From: Liolophura sinensis
Lineage: Eukaryota; Mollusca; Polyplacophora; Chitonida; Chitonidae
Length of the DNA stretch: 64,000 nucleotides
Direction: 5' to 3'
Assembly: GCF_032854445.1 (NCBI RefSeq)
Contig: NC_088303.1
Location: forward strand, 28,093,501-28,157,500
Shown here: in pieces, positions 25,001 to 40,000 of the stretch
How the letters are laid out: every line of letters starts with the position of its first letter
Position numbering within the stretch: the first letter of the stretch is position 1
Notes under the pieces: model-generated
Database searches by the model: none
What the model was told of the DNA's origin: nothing
What the model saw: only the letters and a program-made list of their open reading frames with translations
Program-made: the position numbers and the translations under genes

Positions 25001-28000
25001 AATATTCAATTTTATTTTATTACCAACTGCTAACTTGCTTTCAACAAATCACATTCACAAAATTGCTCTTATCCAGTCATCAAGTTTTGCATAAATGGAT
25101 TTTTTATTTGGCAAGATTTTGTTCAAGATTCAATGAACAAGCAAATATCTCAATCATCCTTTCATAATGAAATTTGATAAATGCCAGGAGGAAACTAGAT
25201 GAGGGGGAAAAAGTTAATGCAAAACTTAAAGGTTTGGGGTTACCTTATACAATGCTATATATGCCATCATAACAAACATACAGATGGACAAATGAAGAGT
25301 TGATCTTACTTTGTGTGAACTGAGAAAATCTTAATCTGCACCCCTGTTGTTTTATCCTCAGTCTCTGGGCCATCTTCTTCCTCTGCCCCATTGTCTGCCT
25401 CAATCTCCCCTTGAACAGTGGAAAATTAGTTCACAAGCTTAGCACATGATTTAAGATATAACCTGAATCTAAATCTACTCCTGATGACTAAAGCATCAGT
25501 AATCAATATACAGTGTAGCCTCGCTATAAGTCGCCTCAATATAGCGTGCAATCGGGCCCAATATAACGCGACCCAAATCTTGTCCCCCAAAATCTGTGGT
25601 GTACTTTCAATCAATATACAGTGTAGCCTCGCTATAAGTCGCCTCAATATAGCGTGCAATCGGGCCCAATATAACGCGACCCAAATCTTGTCCCCCAAAA
25701 TCTGTGGTGTACTTTCATGTGAGAACACCTAAAACTTCAAACGAATAAAGATGTTTCACCAAGACGCATACATAACACGACATCATTTGCTTCATTTCCT
25801 AGAGTTCGTAAGTGAATCCATGTTATTTCATATTTTAGGCTTAAGCTTTTGAATATTACGTGAGTGTAAGGAAATACAGTTCGATTTTTCCATGAATAGC
25901 AGAAGAGATTGTAACTGGTTACATGTCCTGGCGAGGCAGTTTGATTCTAAATGCACGTGTGATGTTGTTGTTGCAGCACTACTTCCGTGCCTGTGTGTGT
26001 GTGTGTGTGTGGCTTCGTCTGCAAAGCAGAGGACACACTGCTCACTGTGACAGGCATATTTCATAAAGGGATTAATATTTGTACACTTTCAGTAAATGCT
26101 GAAAACTAATCAGATTAATGAATGCCTATGATGCGAGGTGTGAAACTGCAGGGAGTGAGCTTTGGCTTACCGGCATGAGATGAGCTCACTCACATGTTTG
26201 AGAATGACTTTTTAATTTTTTTCTCTCTTTCCTTCATTTAATACACTGATTTAGCATTATATACATTAAAATGGTGAACATTTTTTTTCTCGGTTCAGTA
26301 GCTATAATGCGGTCACCAGATCGGGTTGACAGTTGTCTGCAGTCCGCCATTCTGAATCAGACATATTTGATTTATTTATTTGATTTGTGTTTTATGCCGT
26401 ACTCGTGGATATCTCACTTATACGATGGCGGCCAGCATTATGGTGAGAGGAAACCGGGCAGAGCCCGGTGGAAACCCACGACCATCCGCAGGTTGCTGGG
26501 AGACCATGAATCAGATATAAGTTTCATGAATTGTTTCTGATACGAGCAGATATGGATGAATTGGATACCAAATGCGCTGTAACTATTTTTATTTATAAAT
26601 ATTTATAAATAAAGACGATGAAACTACGTTAGTTGAATTTTAGCTTGTGGAAATTGTCAACATGCACAAGTTCTGTAAATCAGCTCAGTCCTGTGATTAA
26701 GCCATACGAGGCTAGCTTTGTGAGATATGACTCGCAGGACAGTGCTGAGATGCTTACACACATGAAAATTTACCATGTACCGTAGAATACGAGTTAAATC
26801 CTTAGGTAATAAATAATTTCATGCATTTATAGTAAACTAACAAAACGAAATCATTTGAAAAAACACATTTTGCCACTGACAAAACTTTGTTCAATGTCAA
26901 AATCATGACCTACAGATAGACCGTAGCCCTATATAATGGATCCCAGGGTCATTTCCTTACAGCATGCACAGGAGCCCGTCCCCAAAGTGGCATGATATAG
27001 CGAGGTTAAACTCTAATTAAAATTAGCAGAGGAGACATAACAGTGTCATAAGTAAGTTTGAAGAAGTATATAGGAACGAGTTACTGTAGTTTATCATTGC
27101 AGCATGAGCCATATCCAATGAAAACTTCATCCCCCAAAACAAAAGAGAGTCAACACAATCATTTTGTACCTGTAGTAATTTCATCCATGTGAGAATCATC
27201 AGGGGACTTCTTAAATTTCTTGGTGCTGGCTCCATATATAGAGAGGCTGAGACAAGGTTGTGTAAGGAGAAATTCAGAAATGGAGCTGACATGAGCCATG
27301 CCTGCTTCATTGTCCTGGAACAACTGTAGTACATACAGCACCTGCACAACAACAACAACATGAGAAACTCAGAAATGGAGATCACGTGAGCCATGCCTGC
27401 CTTGTTACCACAGAACAGCTGTAGTACATACAGCACCTGCACAACAACAACAGCATGAGAAACTCAGAAATGGAGATCACATGAGCCATGTCTGCCTTGT
27501 TATCACAGAACAGCTGTAGTACAACAGCACCTGCACAACAACAACAACATGAGAAACTCAGAAATGGAGATCACATGAGCCATGTCTGCCTTGTTATCAC
27601 AGAACAGCTGTAGTACAAACAGCACCTGCACAACAACAACAACAACATGAGAAACTCAGAAATGGCGCTCACGTGAACCATGCCTGCCTCACTGTCCTGG
27701 AACAACTGTACATACAACAACAACATGAGAAACTCACTAAGGAGACATCCCTGCCTCCTCATCCTGGAAAAACTTTAGCACATATAGCACCTGTATAACA
27801 ACAAGCTTTGTTAATTTATTTCTATGTTGAATGCCACACTCGCCTGCTTGATAGGCAAAGAGAGCCAACATTTGAACCTTTTGAGCCAGCGAGGGCTTTG
27901 GCTCACATACAAATTTTCTGGAAATATATCTAATAGAGAGTGGCAGACCTATAATATTTTCATCTTTTTTATATTTATCTTTCTATTTTGTCCCACTGGT

Positions 28001-31000
28001 TGCCAATTATAACTTGGCAGTAGTACATATTCCAATCCACTGTGGTGTAATGTAATACCATAGCCGTTAAAACCACTGTACATATCCAAAGACATTTCAA
28101 TAAGCCACTCACCTTCCTCTTAATATCTGTTAGAACCAGGTATTTAGCACTAAGGTCCAGGCAAGCCTTTAGCGAGGGCTCCACGTGGAAGTTTGTGGGC
28201 AGATTCGGAGGCTCAAGAAATCTGACAAAAAAACATCAAGACCTCTTTCTTTTCTTTTGACAATAACCCCCTCCGCCAATAATCTTAACAGGTACAACAA
28301 ACAATGTGCCTCACGACTCTAACGATCTACACCCATATTGTCGTTAGAAGCCAGATCACAATAAAATTACGTACTAAATTTGATCTAAAAGATTTTTAAC
28401 AGCTCTGTTAATTATTACAAAGGTTTCTTTGGAAGGTATTGGGATATAATCCTAACAAAATGTATGCTTCTTCAACAAAAGCCAATTCACCTCTAAAAAT
28501 GTACTTTTTGGGGGCAAAAATTTCAGATCAAATACAGTAGCCTATCTATACAGAAATGCGTAATGGTGACTCAGGCCCTAGCGGGATTAATAATTTTGTT
28601 TATTTATCTATTTATTCAATGGTGTTTTACGCCTTGCTCAAGAATATTTCACTTCTACGACGGCGGCCAATATTTCTGTGGGAAGAAACCCTAACAATTT
28701 TGTTCTCTTGAAATACAAGATACTACATTACCAGTTTGCGCACAAACTATCATAGCAAAGGCAAAAATGACCAACAGATACACAGCTAGGACTCAAATTA
28801 CTTTAGGCAGGATCCCCATTGCTGTTCCTGTCAAAGAGGATAGGTAAACTACCTGATGGTTTGTAGACAGTTCCACGACTCACAGCTCCATATCTTTATC
28901 TCTTGATTGTTGTTTGCTCCTGTCACAGCATACTTCCAAAACTGTGTCCTTCAAAACAAGAGGCAGAAAAAAAAAGACAAATGATTCATTTGTTAACAAT
29001 ACTCCAACATGCAAGTCAAGAAGCTACAAGGCATAATCCAGGTTAATTTAGGGTTGTTTCCTATCCAAATGTTGGTTAAAGAGTGAATTTGGCCTAATTT
29101 CAATAAAATTGGCACATTTAGAGGTAATGAAGAGCTCTTTGTATACAAATTCAGTACCTGCCATTTACATTGTACAAACATCTTAATTATGGCTTGATGC
29201 CTGTAAGCCAACAGTTCAGTATCTAATGATATGTACTCCATGTTTTAAAGGGAAAACAATGTGGAATAAAATAAGAATAGAAAAAAAAAACACTCAAAAA
29301 GGATCTGCTTTAAAATGCAAGAAAACGTTATATAAATGTTAATTTATAAAGTCAAGGACATAGCCATTTTGACACCAGGTGGTTAAGTGGCGATCAAATA
29401 CCATGTGCGAGACTACCCAAACTTACTCCAAATTGGGATTTTTATGGTCGTCTAAGAAGGCCAAGTATGACATGGGTTTACCATCATGGGGTTTCCACTG
29501 ATGTAAACATCTGAAAAATTGAACACGAAGAAGACGTTAGAAGTGAAGTGTCTTTCTCCTCCCATCATAACAAAGTCAAAATAAAACTGTGAATCCAAAT
29601 CCTAAGATCACAGCAGAAAACTACAGTGGTATCACAGTGAATGTTTTGTGATAACTGAAAGGCCAGCCAGTGTTACTTCCACACACACTAATAATCTATC
29701 TTATCCTGCATAAGAAAAAACACTCCCAGCTTCACATGGAGGGCGTGCATATTCTTTTTAAAAGAAAAGAAAGATCTCTTTCTGAACGAAAAACCCATTT
29801 ATCTGTGAGTATAATTTTCGGCTTACCTTGGGTTAGTTCCCTCGTGCATGTAGACCTGAAAAAACTTGACTTCACCATCAAGACTAGCAGTGGCCAGTGC
29901 ACTCCCATCTGGAGAGAAAGCTGCATCCATGATGGGCTGGAAGTCAACAAACAACAACAGCCTACATGTATCATCTGTATGTTGTTTTGTACAGTTGTAT
30001 GTGATTGAATAGTGTTCCTAATTAAAATTCTGCAGGTATGGAACAAGTCCTTTGTACCATCTTTTGCTTAATATACTGACATTTGAATTTTCGTCTTTCA
30101 CAAAGGTATCTCAAGGTGAATATCATTACATGTAGTGTCTAACTGTACTGTTCCCAGCAAAGGAAAACCAACAGACTTAGGATTTTGGTATGCAAGGATG
30201 TCAGGGGGAAGCTAATGCACTCCTGTGTTAATGGTGCAAAATGTACATGTACATGTAGACAAAGGTCTAATGATGAATCTCCTCAGTGGCTGAACTGTAA
30301 TGAATTCATCATGAATAATCCTCTAGTCACAACTATCATTAACAAACTTCTGGTATCACTTTTCTCGGCAGCATTAAATCGACCCAACAGTTTAACTTCC
30401 AAGACGGCTATTCCTGCTTCCTGCTGATGTTTCAATTAATTCAACTTTTAGCTAGCCATGTTCTTACCACTGGAGTTATGTAAATGGCTACCAGTCTTAT
30501 CTTCCAATAGTCCTTAAGTTAAAGTTTTGTCTCAGCTAATTTAAAGCACTGTATCTATCCTTCTAGTTTACTGCCAAGGACATCGAGAAGCCGAGTTGTT
30601 TTTGCCCTTCTGGTTACTTACCTGAGTGTGACTGTTCACAAAAATTTTTCCAGACTGCACAGTTTCTGGGTCTATCGGCCCAATTCCCATATCACGTCCA
30701 ACTATGTCAACACTCCAAATCTCGGCCTACAAATCAAAAGAGTGTATGCAATTTGGTAACACTGAGAAAGTCTGGGGGCCATTACACCTACATAAGGTGT
30801 ATTGAGAAGAAAAGAAATACACACTGTTCTCTTCAGTGATATAGCAGTGCTTGTGCAGAGCCCTGAGGGCACATGTAGGTAGCGCAATCACCTCGTAAAA
30901 GTCAACAACTGTGTATACCTAATTTATCTGGTTTCACATAAAAAAAAAAAAAAAAAAACGCTCACCATATGATTATAATTCAACTTTCCTAAATGATCAT

Positions 31001-34000
31001 GGATTTCGTCCATGGCTAACCTGCCCATTTTCCCTGATTCTGAGATTTCTACTGATTTTAGCAAGGTGTTTTGATGACTGCTTGGAACATTCTACTGGAA
31101 AATTGAAAGTTTAAGCTCCAAAAATAATATTTTGTGACATTTATTTGTCTCTAAAAATGCGTTTTTGTGGACGAAATTTTAGGTGATTTAGGGCAAACTA
31201 TTTTTTAAAATGAGATACTTTCAAAATATGACTGAATCAAAGCTCACAACCATATTCATATCAGGTGTACTATATGTACATGTACATTCAAGTAGTACTA
31301 ATCTCAGCGAATACAAACGTAATTAACAAAAATAGTCCTTACACAGCACCCATATTAATTCAATTCAACTTAAAATTGTAAACAATAAGAATCGTACATG
31401 ATTTTAATCATTCAAACAATAACAATGCAAAACAACTTAACCACAACCAAAGTGCTGCCTATAAGGGGCACACATCACCGTTTACTATTAACAATGTTTT
31501 CCCCCGTCATCGGTATGACACAGAGTCAACCATCTGATTGCTGACTTCATGACACTCATAACAGAGACCTCCTTTATGAGTGGAGGACGCTGGTGCATGG
31601 AGCACACCACTGCACTTAAATAAAACCGATACCTGCCAAAAGTTTGTAACACAATTCTGCTGATGACCACCAAACATGTTGACTCTGGCATGGCCGAATA
31701 CATTAAAGGTCAAAAGCTGACGATACAAGTATCTCACCTTCTCATCATGTGTAAGAACGAGTATCTTGGACACATCACTGACGGAGCCTTCAGTTGTGCT
31801 ATCATCTCCATCTTCGGGGATATACGGGCACCAGATCACACGGTGAAAATCACTCATTTTCGTGCCAGCAGGTCTTGTTACATGCAGGACAAGAGTGGTT
31901 CTCACACAGAGTTAAGCAAAGTGAAGATCACAGAACTTAACAGATGAATGATGGCTTAATGTCAAATTATTGGAGATGGTGAGGAGCAAGTGTGAATTTT
32001 TCATTTGACAAACTGAAATTGCCTTTTAATAGTTGTCTTGAAGATCATGCTTCTTCAAAGTCAAAGAGAAAACAATTCTTACAAAACCTGTGTAAAAAAG
32101 TTGTGAAGAATTTGTAATATTTCTATGTGAAATTTACAGGTAAATAGAAACTGCTGGGTCATTGTTTTGCAAAAATAACGACACCAACTGTGGCATGTAA
32201 ATATGACATCATGCCATAAAGGAACACAGCCAAGCTGTCAAAAGATTACCTAAAACTACATGTTTATTTCACATCGTAGAGCATGTAGGCATTTTTAAAA
32301 AGGATACATAAGTTTCCTGTCTTCATTTTCTTCTATTTCATAGACAAAGAGGTTGCCTATTTCATCCACGGCTGCTAGCATCACTTCATCTGTGTGAGCA
32401 AAGGCTATGTCAATCACGCGCCCTGTGAAGTCCTTGAGTAACGCCCTCTCCGCACTGCGACTGTTAATAATGCGTACAATACCTCCACTTTTCCCTACAT
32501 AAATAATGAACAACTGATGTTACCAAGCAAACAGGGGAGTAAACTCCTACTAAAATTCATGCAGTGTCTCGTTCAATACAGATTTTCAATACAACATGGA
32601 CTTGTACAATACCACTCCATAATGCATAAAACACTTCACAATGACCTAATATCAGGGATGGGAAAGGTAACTGGAAAAAACAGTGTGAAAATATTATATA
32701 CTCCGAATGCAACAAGCACCGCCAGTGAGAGAACGAGCAACATGTCTGCTGGGTGTGGAGGGTGCAGGGCTTTACTTTCCACGGGAATCAGATTCTGCCC
32801 ACGACTCCTGTAAATCAAATTTACAGTAATCTGCTTGGATTCCTGTAAGAAAGTCACAAAAACAACTTTTAAAATGACCAATTGTTCTCAAATTTCCAAT
32901 TCACACCTATCCCTCCTCTCACTAAGAGGACATACAATCATAAACATTGCCATAATGCGCATTTTGTTCGACTTTTTTTACTTATTATTATAGTTATTTC
33001 GAATGGGCATCGTTGTTGTTCGTCATGATAACTTTGAAAACATATAAACACTACAAGCTCTATACTGATGAAAGAGATCAAAATAAATTGTGCAAAAATT
33101 TTGAAATGAATCATCTAACCGTTGGTTTACCATACATTGCAAACAAATTCTGTATCATAAACTGACAAATAATGAAATACAGCAGGGGTCGAAATATCTG
33201 CTGGCGTGCTGATAGTGAAATCTTTGCCGTGCTGGCGAGAGTTGGGATAAGAAAGTCCAGCAGAGCAGGCTAAATTTTAACAGCAGGGAGGGAAAATAAG
33301 GGCTTTAAATGTGTACACAAAGTCTGGTGAATTAGGTCATGGTGGGTAAACAAAGTGGGAGTTTATTTGTCTTTAGTTTCATCAACTGGCATGCTGGCAT
33401 GCCGGCAAAAGTGAAATAAAGTACATAACAACACGTGCTGATTTCTTGTGAATACTGATATGATACAGGCTATCCCATTGGCTTTGTCCCTGCTGTGGAC
33501 CAATGAGTGAACTTGTAACAAATTGTCTGAAATGTCGGTTGTGTACAACAATGCAAGAGACGATTGACAGTTACAACACTGGCTACGGTACTGACAGGCT
33601 ACAGAGGACGAATAAAACCAAAATATATCCAAAACTAATGAGAAGATTGCAATGACATGAACACAGAGCTATGGAAAGGGGTGCATGAAGACATTTTTAA
33701 AAAATATTTGTTGGCTATTAAGCAGCAATGAAACAACAAAAGCAGAGGGAATCTGGATGACTTCAAACAGTTTGCTGGTAAATTTAATTGCATCTACACT
33801 GGAGTTTTGGAACTAAAGAAAAAAGTTTATTGCGCATGCTATTGTCAAATGACACTTCTTAAAAAAATCATTATTCGTGTCATCAGTAGCCAGTAATTGT
33901 GTAAATTACAAAGATAATAATAGTAATACACTGTATACATATCTCAGATCAACCTACAATGTTAAAACTTATTGGTGTGGTGCTTTTTTTTTTTTTTCAT

Positions 34001-37000
34001 CATGAAGGGCCTAACAAATTCAGGTAAGGCCAGTTGATTTCCAAGCCAAGCTGCTGGCCTTTTGATTTGTGGGGCTTATTTCTACCCGTGTATTTTGATA
34101 TTTATGTCACTGGGAATACCCAAACATTTGTACACCACATATTAAAGCTTGGAATAACTGCATACTTTGTGGTACTAAAGTTGACCAAGATTTTGGCGAA
34201 TTTCAGCAAAGCGCATCTGTGGGAATCCATTTTGATTCTGATAAAAATTAAAAAATAAAGGCCTGGGGCGTGAATAGAAATTTTTAATGTTTTGAATATG
34301 GTAAGATGTACTGAGACACCATTTCAGAGGGTATATTTTGTATTTCACATTGATACATTGTGTGAAGAAAGCCACATAAAGCAATTTTTAATCCCTGCCT
34401 CTTTATCTCTTAAATGAGTATGGTTTACGTCTTTTTTTTTCGAAAAATTTGCCAGGCTAATGTGCACACGTAGATACAGTTGCACGCTGTCAGGATGCTG
34501 TAAAAGCTCAGGATGCTGTAAAATGGTTGGCATACACCCTGTTCCCAATGCCCAATCATTTCAAAGCTTCTCAGTTACTGCTTGTTGCGTTATACAGTGA
34601 CGCGCATGTGTTACGTCGAGTTTGTTTTATGCTATCGCACGGCAGTCAGCCAGTTCTATTCAGTAAAGCACCTCCACTGTTCATCTGGACTTGTCTTCTT
34701 CATTCTGAATGTAACACTGGTGATATGGAGGGATATGCGTCTCAGGTAAAGAAGTCTTTTGCGAAAGGAAGTAGTAAAGCACTGTTACTGGATCAAGCCC
34801 TTAGCACGCTTCGGTCTGCTCAATTTTATTTACAAATTCAAACAAAACTCAAGAGTCTCTTTGGCAGAAAAAATGGATTCCATGAATCCGCAGAAAATTC
34901 TCATCTCTGTAATATCATTTCTACATATATATACAAAATATTACAATTATAAGATACACTTCAAGTCAAATACTGGCCGTACATGAGAAGGCCTTCCAGC
35001 AACCTGCGCATGGCCGTGGATTTCCCACGGGCTGTACCCGGTTTCCTACCATGATGCTGGCCGCCGTAATATAAGTTTAATATTCGTTGGTATGATGCAA
35101 AACACAAAAAACAAATAAATAAATCAATCAATCAAATAATGTCATATAACTGTGCATGCATACCAGCTATGAGTGCTCACCTTTGAGAACATAAGCCACG
35201 TATTCACTGGCTCTGTGAGTGGTCACTAGGCTGCCCACGTAGCGCCGGTGTTCCCAGTCATAGTTCACCACAGGCACGATCTTCACCTGAAAAGGTGCAG
35301 TGAATTGTACAAAAATCAAAATAACATCAAAACTGTTTAATTAGTTGATATCTATTATCCAGTCAAGACACAGCACAAAGCGAATCTTTGTACGTTTCTA
35401 TCATGTCTGATTTTTTCATTTTGCTTTCTCGTTTGTCAGAGATTTTCTGTAAGAAAAACTCATTTTCAATTTAACAAATAATTTTTAGTTTGGCTTGTAA
35501 AAATTCGAAATCATGTAAAGGCTTTAAAATAATACTTTTGGTATTTTGGTAACATGTAAGTTTGTCTGATATGAAATTAATCAAACTTCACAAAAAAACT
35601 CTCTCTATAATAATGTGGATGAATTGCTCAGAGTTAAACAAAATATGTCCTTTTGAAAGCTAAACTTCAAGCGAAATACAGCAGTTGTTAACTGGCTTTC
35701 CCTGTGTTTCCCAAGTCCCTCTTACATGCCCCTAAGAGAACAGATTTACAATTGTTGTTTAGGATATTGTGGCGCACCTATATGAATACATTTTTGACTG
35801 GTAAGTGGTTCTTGGTTTACAATCCATGCATACTGTCTATTTAGGTATATATATTAGATTAATATTAGCCAACAATGCACTTCAATACTTCAATAATTAG
35901 AACAGATTTCAGAACTGAATTATTTTAGTATGACATTTCTGATTCAAACTTAACAACTGAGACAAATGAAGAACACAGAAGAGGACTTTGTACAAATACA
36001 GAAATAGCATTGTTGATGAATAAAAGTTCACCTGCTTCCTCCTCTGTCCTCCTAGGGAGCAGGGTTACAATATTTCAAAGTAAAGAGTTACCTTATTGCT
36101 TCCAGCAGAGGAATGGCTGACATTACTTGTACTACTAGCTACGATATCCACCTCCTTTCCATACACACTGAAACTGTTCACATTGTCGTCTCCTGTCAGC
36201 AAGCTGCAAAGTACCAAGAGCTGGAGATGAGACACTGTTATAAATATTACAGCTGGCCAGACTCACTTGCCGCAGTTATCTCCCATTATACCAGATCACG
36301 GTATCATTTTGTCACACCAAGAGGTATTTACAAGGAAAACAACAGATTCACCTGAAACTATTAACTATTGGTCAAAAAGGAGACATTGTTATGAAACTTC
36401 TTACAGACATATGAAGAGTAAAAATTCAAATTAAACTGTAATATATAATTATGCTATATACACTGATATCAAATTAGATTGTATGTCTTAAATCCTTCTG
36501 AGACTATGGTCTGACAGCAACCTGCGGATGTTCGCGGGTTTCCCCCAGGCTCTGCCCGCTTTCCACCCACCATAATACTGGCTGCCATCATATAAGTGAA
36601 AGATTCTTGAGTACGGCGTAAAACACCAATCAAATAAATAAGTAACTTCTGAGAATATGTCTTTGTTTAATTTTTCAATAACTTCTTATTTTATACACAC
36701 AAGAGAGAGATCAGTTCACAAAGGAAAAACATTTTCTGATCACATGTAACTGACAAGCATAATAAATTGTCACAAAATTCAGCCCCATAGAGTAACAGAA
36801 TGATCAAACGAAACTCTGAAACTATGAAGCTGAAACTTTCAAATCCAAACATCAAACAAATCAGCTACTTGAAAATAAAAAAATCAACCTTCCATTAGCA
36901 CAAAATTTAATTTAAAGGCAAAGACCACTCTGAAGTAAAGTATGTATCAGATGAAAGACCATTAAAACAGCTCAGGAATATTGTTGGATTTATCTTCTTT

Positions 37001-40000
37001 TTTAAAACTTGTTTAACCCAGGAAAATGCATTTGAATATTTTATTCCATCATGGCCCAAGGGTGACATTACATAAGGTTTTTGCTACTTAACACACATTA
37101 GACTGCTACATTTCATCATTCAAAATGTATAGATGTAATGTAACGGATACTTTCTGGGTCACAACATACCACTGTAGAATCTTTTAATACAATTTAACAC
37201 TTCTAAAAACTATAAATTCAACTGTTTTCCTGGACAGTTTTTCAAGGTCTTTCATATGAATAATACTTCATTTTAGAGTGGTCTTTGCCTTTAAGAAAAT
37301 TCTGTTTACATCTACATATAGATAAACTGCATAATTAACATACATACATACATACATACATACATACATACTTTATCAGAAAGGCTTGAAAGGAAAGAAG
37401 AAAACTTGATGACCTACATCTGTTGTCTGGGTACAGAGTTGTACATAGTCTTCATCAGCTCAGTGAGTGTCTGTGCACTGGAAGCATCACCTGATCCCTC
37501 ATGGGAGCTAGCAAAACAAACACAAAATATGCAGAATATCACCACTATTACTATCTCAGTTTGGCATAAGATCTATCTCCTCCTCCTCTGCCCCCCCCCC
37601 CACCCCCTTCCAAATTCCCACACTTTGTTTGCTACTCATCTGACACAGCTTTTAAGATCAGTATTCACACATCACTGACTGAGAGTTTCGAATTCAACAA
37701 AGGAATCACCCAACTTAATACCTCCCTTCAGGTCCCATTTTTATGGTGGCCCTGCCGTTAGGTGGGACCTCTAAAGAAATGACTAACAGCACGTTTGAAA
37801 GTTGAGGTGGCATAAGCTAGATTAAGACCTACCTTCAGGACAACTTTACCTTCCCAAATGTACAACAGATAGCTTCTACGACTATGTATATGCGAATTCC
37901 ACCTTAGTTCAAAAAAGCTGACTATATCACACGTCTCAACTTTTCCGTGAGTTTCACTGCTGTCATGCTTTATACATTCTCCTACCTAGAAAATAGTTCT
38001 CAATGGCTTGAAATAGCCTACATGCTGCATACTTGAACAGGGGAGGTCCTGCTTCTTGTAGTTTCATGCCTCAAAAATATCATATTTACATATTTAACTC
38101 AAGCAAAAAGTTATCTATATCTTAGTAATGTACCTGGCATAGAGATAATATAATTTAGAGCATTTTTATCTTTAATTCTTGAATAAAATATATAAAAATA
38201 ACACCTGTTCAAATTGAAATTTCCATTCTTTGTTGCTCCATGGAGACTGCTTAGGGAGGATCCTGCAAACAGAAAAAAATATTGTTCCACATTCTGCCTA
38301 ATCAATACACGTACTGATACACGTATTTCCACTTCCTGACTAGTTTCTACATCAAGCAAGGCTATGACCCTTTGTGATATAGATGTTAATGTCTTTACAA
38401 CAAAGGTCAAGGTCAAAGACTTTAAATATGGTTTTTGTCCTTCGTGGACAGAGGGTTAGCCTGAAATGTGAAAGAGGGTATCCAAACATCACTTTTGGAG
38501 GCCATTTTGTTAGAGCAGGTTTCCAGATTTCATTTTCTCCTATCTCTTCCATGTTAAAAGTGCAGAAAACAGGGTGTCCTAATTGCACCAGTTTTCTATT
38601 TCACCGCTCTGCTTGGACAGGTGGATGAGTAGATGGCTAACCCGAGGTTCGTGGATCTACACTTTGGATAATTCTGACAAACTACTGGTGGTGCAACAAT
38701 TGCAGGACACAACAAAGTACAAATAAGTTTAAAACAATGGAGAAACTGATTTCTAAAATAGGTGGAACGCCAATTCTGACCTTGGCTAGTTTCTTTCTGC
38801 ATAGAGTTCACATACAGCAGTACAACCAAGCATGCTGGATAGATATAATGGTCTGTGTCTTCTGTGCTTAGTATGATAAAGTTATGTTTTACAGTTAGCA
38901 TTAGTTTGTGCCACTTACCTGGTGCTAATGGGTTACACGCCCCTGAGCTCAATTTTTTAAAAAACAATTGAGAATTGAGAAAATTGTCTATTTGAAATAC
39001 ATGGACCTTATTCAAAAATATCCAAAACTGGTCATGTTGGAGTTCCATAAAATCACATTTATGTACAACTAATGGTGTACCGTTTGTAAAAATAAGAACT
39101 GGGTAATACTTAACTGCATGAGCACATGTGGCAATCAAGTTTCATTTCGTGAACACATTCCGATATTTCATAAAAGCATCGTTGACATAGTTGCGCATTG
39201 ATATGTCATATACATGCTCTATATGCACACAGCTTCCTATTGTTTTTAAGATTACTAGAAACATTGCGGGTGAAATTCCAAAAGGCCATATACAAAGGCA
39301 TACATGCACTGGGACGGGCAATATCAGAAATAAGTCAGGCATAAGTTGGTGACTTCTTAATCAGCAACCAAGCACTCATTCAGCATGATAAATATTTTTT
39401 TGAATAGTATGGACAAGAACAAGGATAACACCTTTGGCTATAATTTTGTTGAAATGAAAACAAATCAGACCAGTTTCATCTGCTACGACAAGTGAATCAA
39501 AGTAGTCTGACATCTTGTTTTCCTATTTTCATTATTCGCCGCCTGTACATGGGGCCTTAGTTGTGAGCAAGTGACGGATGACTGGGTGTTGAGTACCTAT
39601 CACAACGGGTGTCAAAAGCTACTGGTCTCCACAGCGATAAAGCAGACAGGGTAATGCCCTGTTAAACCTGGCGCACATACTGGAAGTTGGGGTCAGAAAA
39701 CACTCCATTCGCCCAACGCTCGTGCGCGAAGATCGTGTAGGTCCAGGGTTCTAACCCCAACTTCCTGCATATGCGCTAGCACCCCCAACACAGAACTCAC
39801 TGGAACATGTTTCTCACATAGACCCTATACCTCCTAGGTGTTACGATGAATGTCAGAATTTTAAAATAGCATACTGTGTACATCTAGATGGACTAGCATT
39901 GTTATTAGCTCATCGCCTTCCTTTCTGACATCGACTACTTGTTTTCGTTTGTGTTCTTTTACTTTCATTTGTTTCCATTTACTTTCATTATCTGCATTTG

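Noticed and set aside
25426-25732. Open frames on both strands
   Set aside because: Created by an exact 108-bp (3n) tandem duplication.
27023-27442. 139-codon minus-strand frame as an alternative EDC4 exon 13
   Set aside because: It begins in a decayed tandem copy and continues out of frame through the real exon; the 27341-27170 exon in phase matches the family.
34527-34952. 141-codon plus-strand open frame in EDC4 intron 5
   Set aside because: No recognisable motif, antisense to the gene, ordinary intron composition.
38596-39138. 180-codon minus-strand open frame in EDC4 intron 1
   Set aside because: No domain, biased towards AT-rich codons, and no splice connection to EDC4; probably chance, though it is the longest non-repeat frame in the gene.
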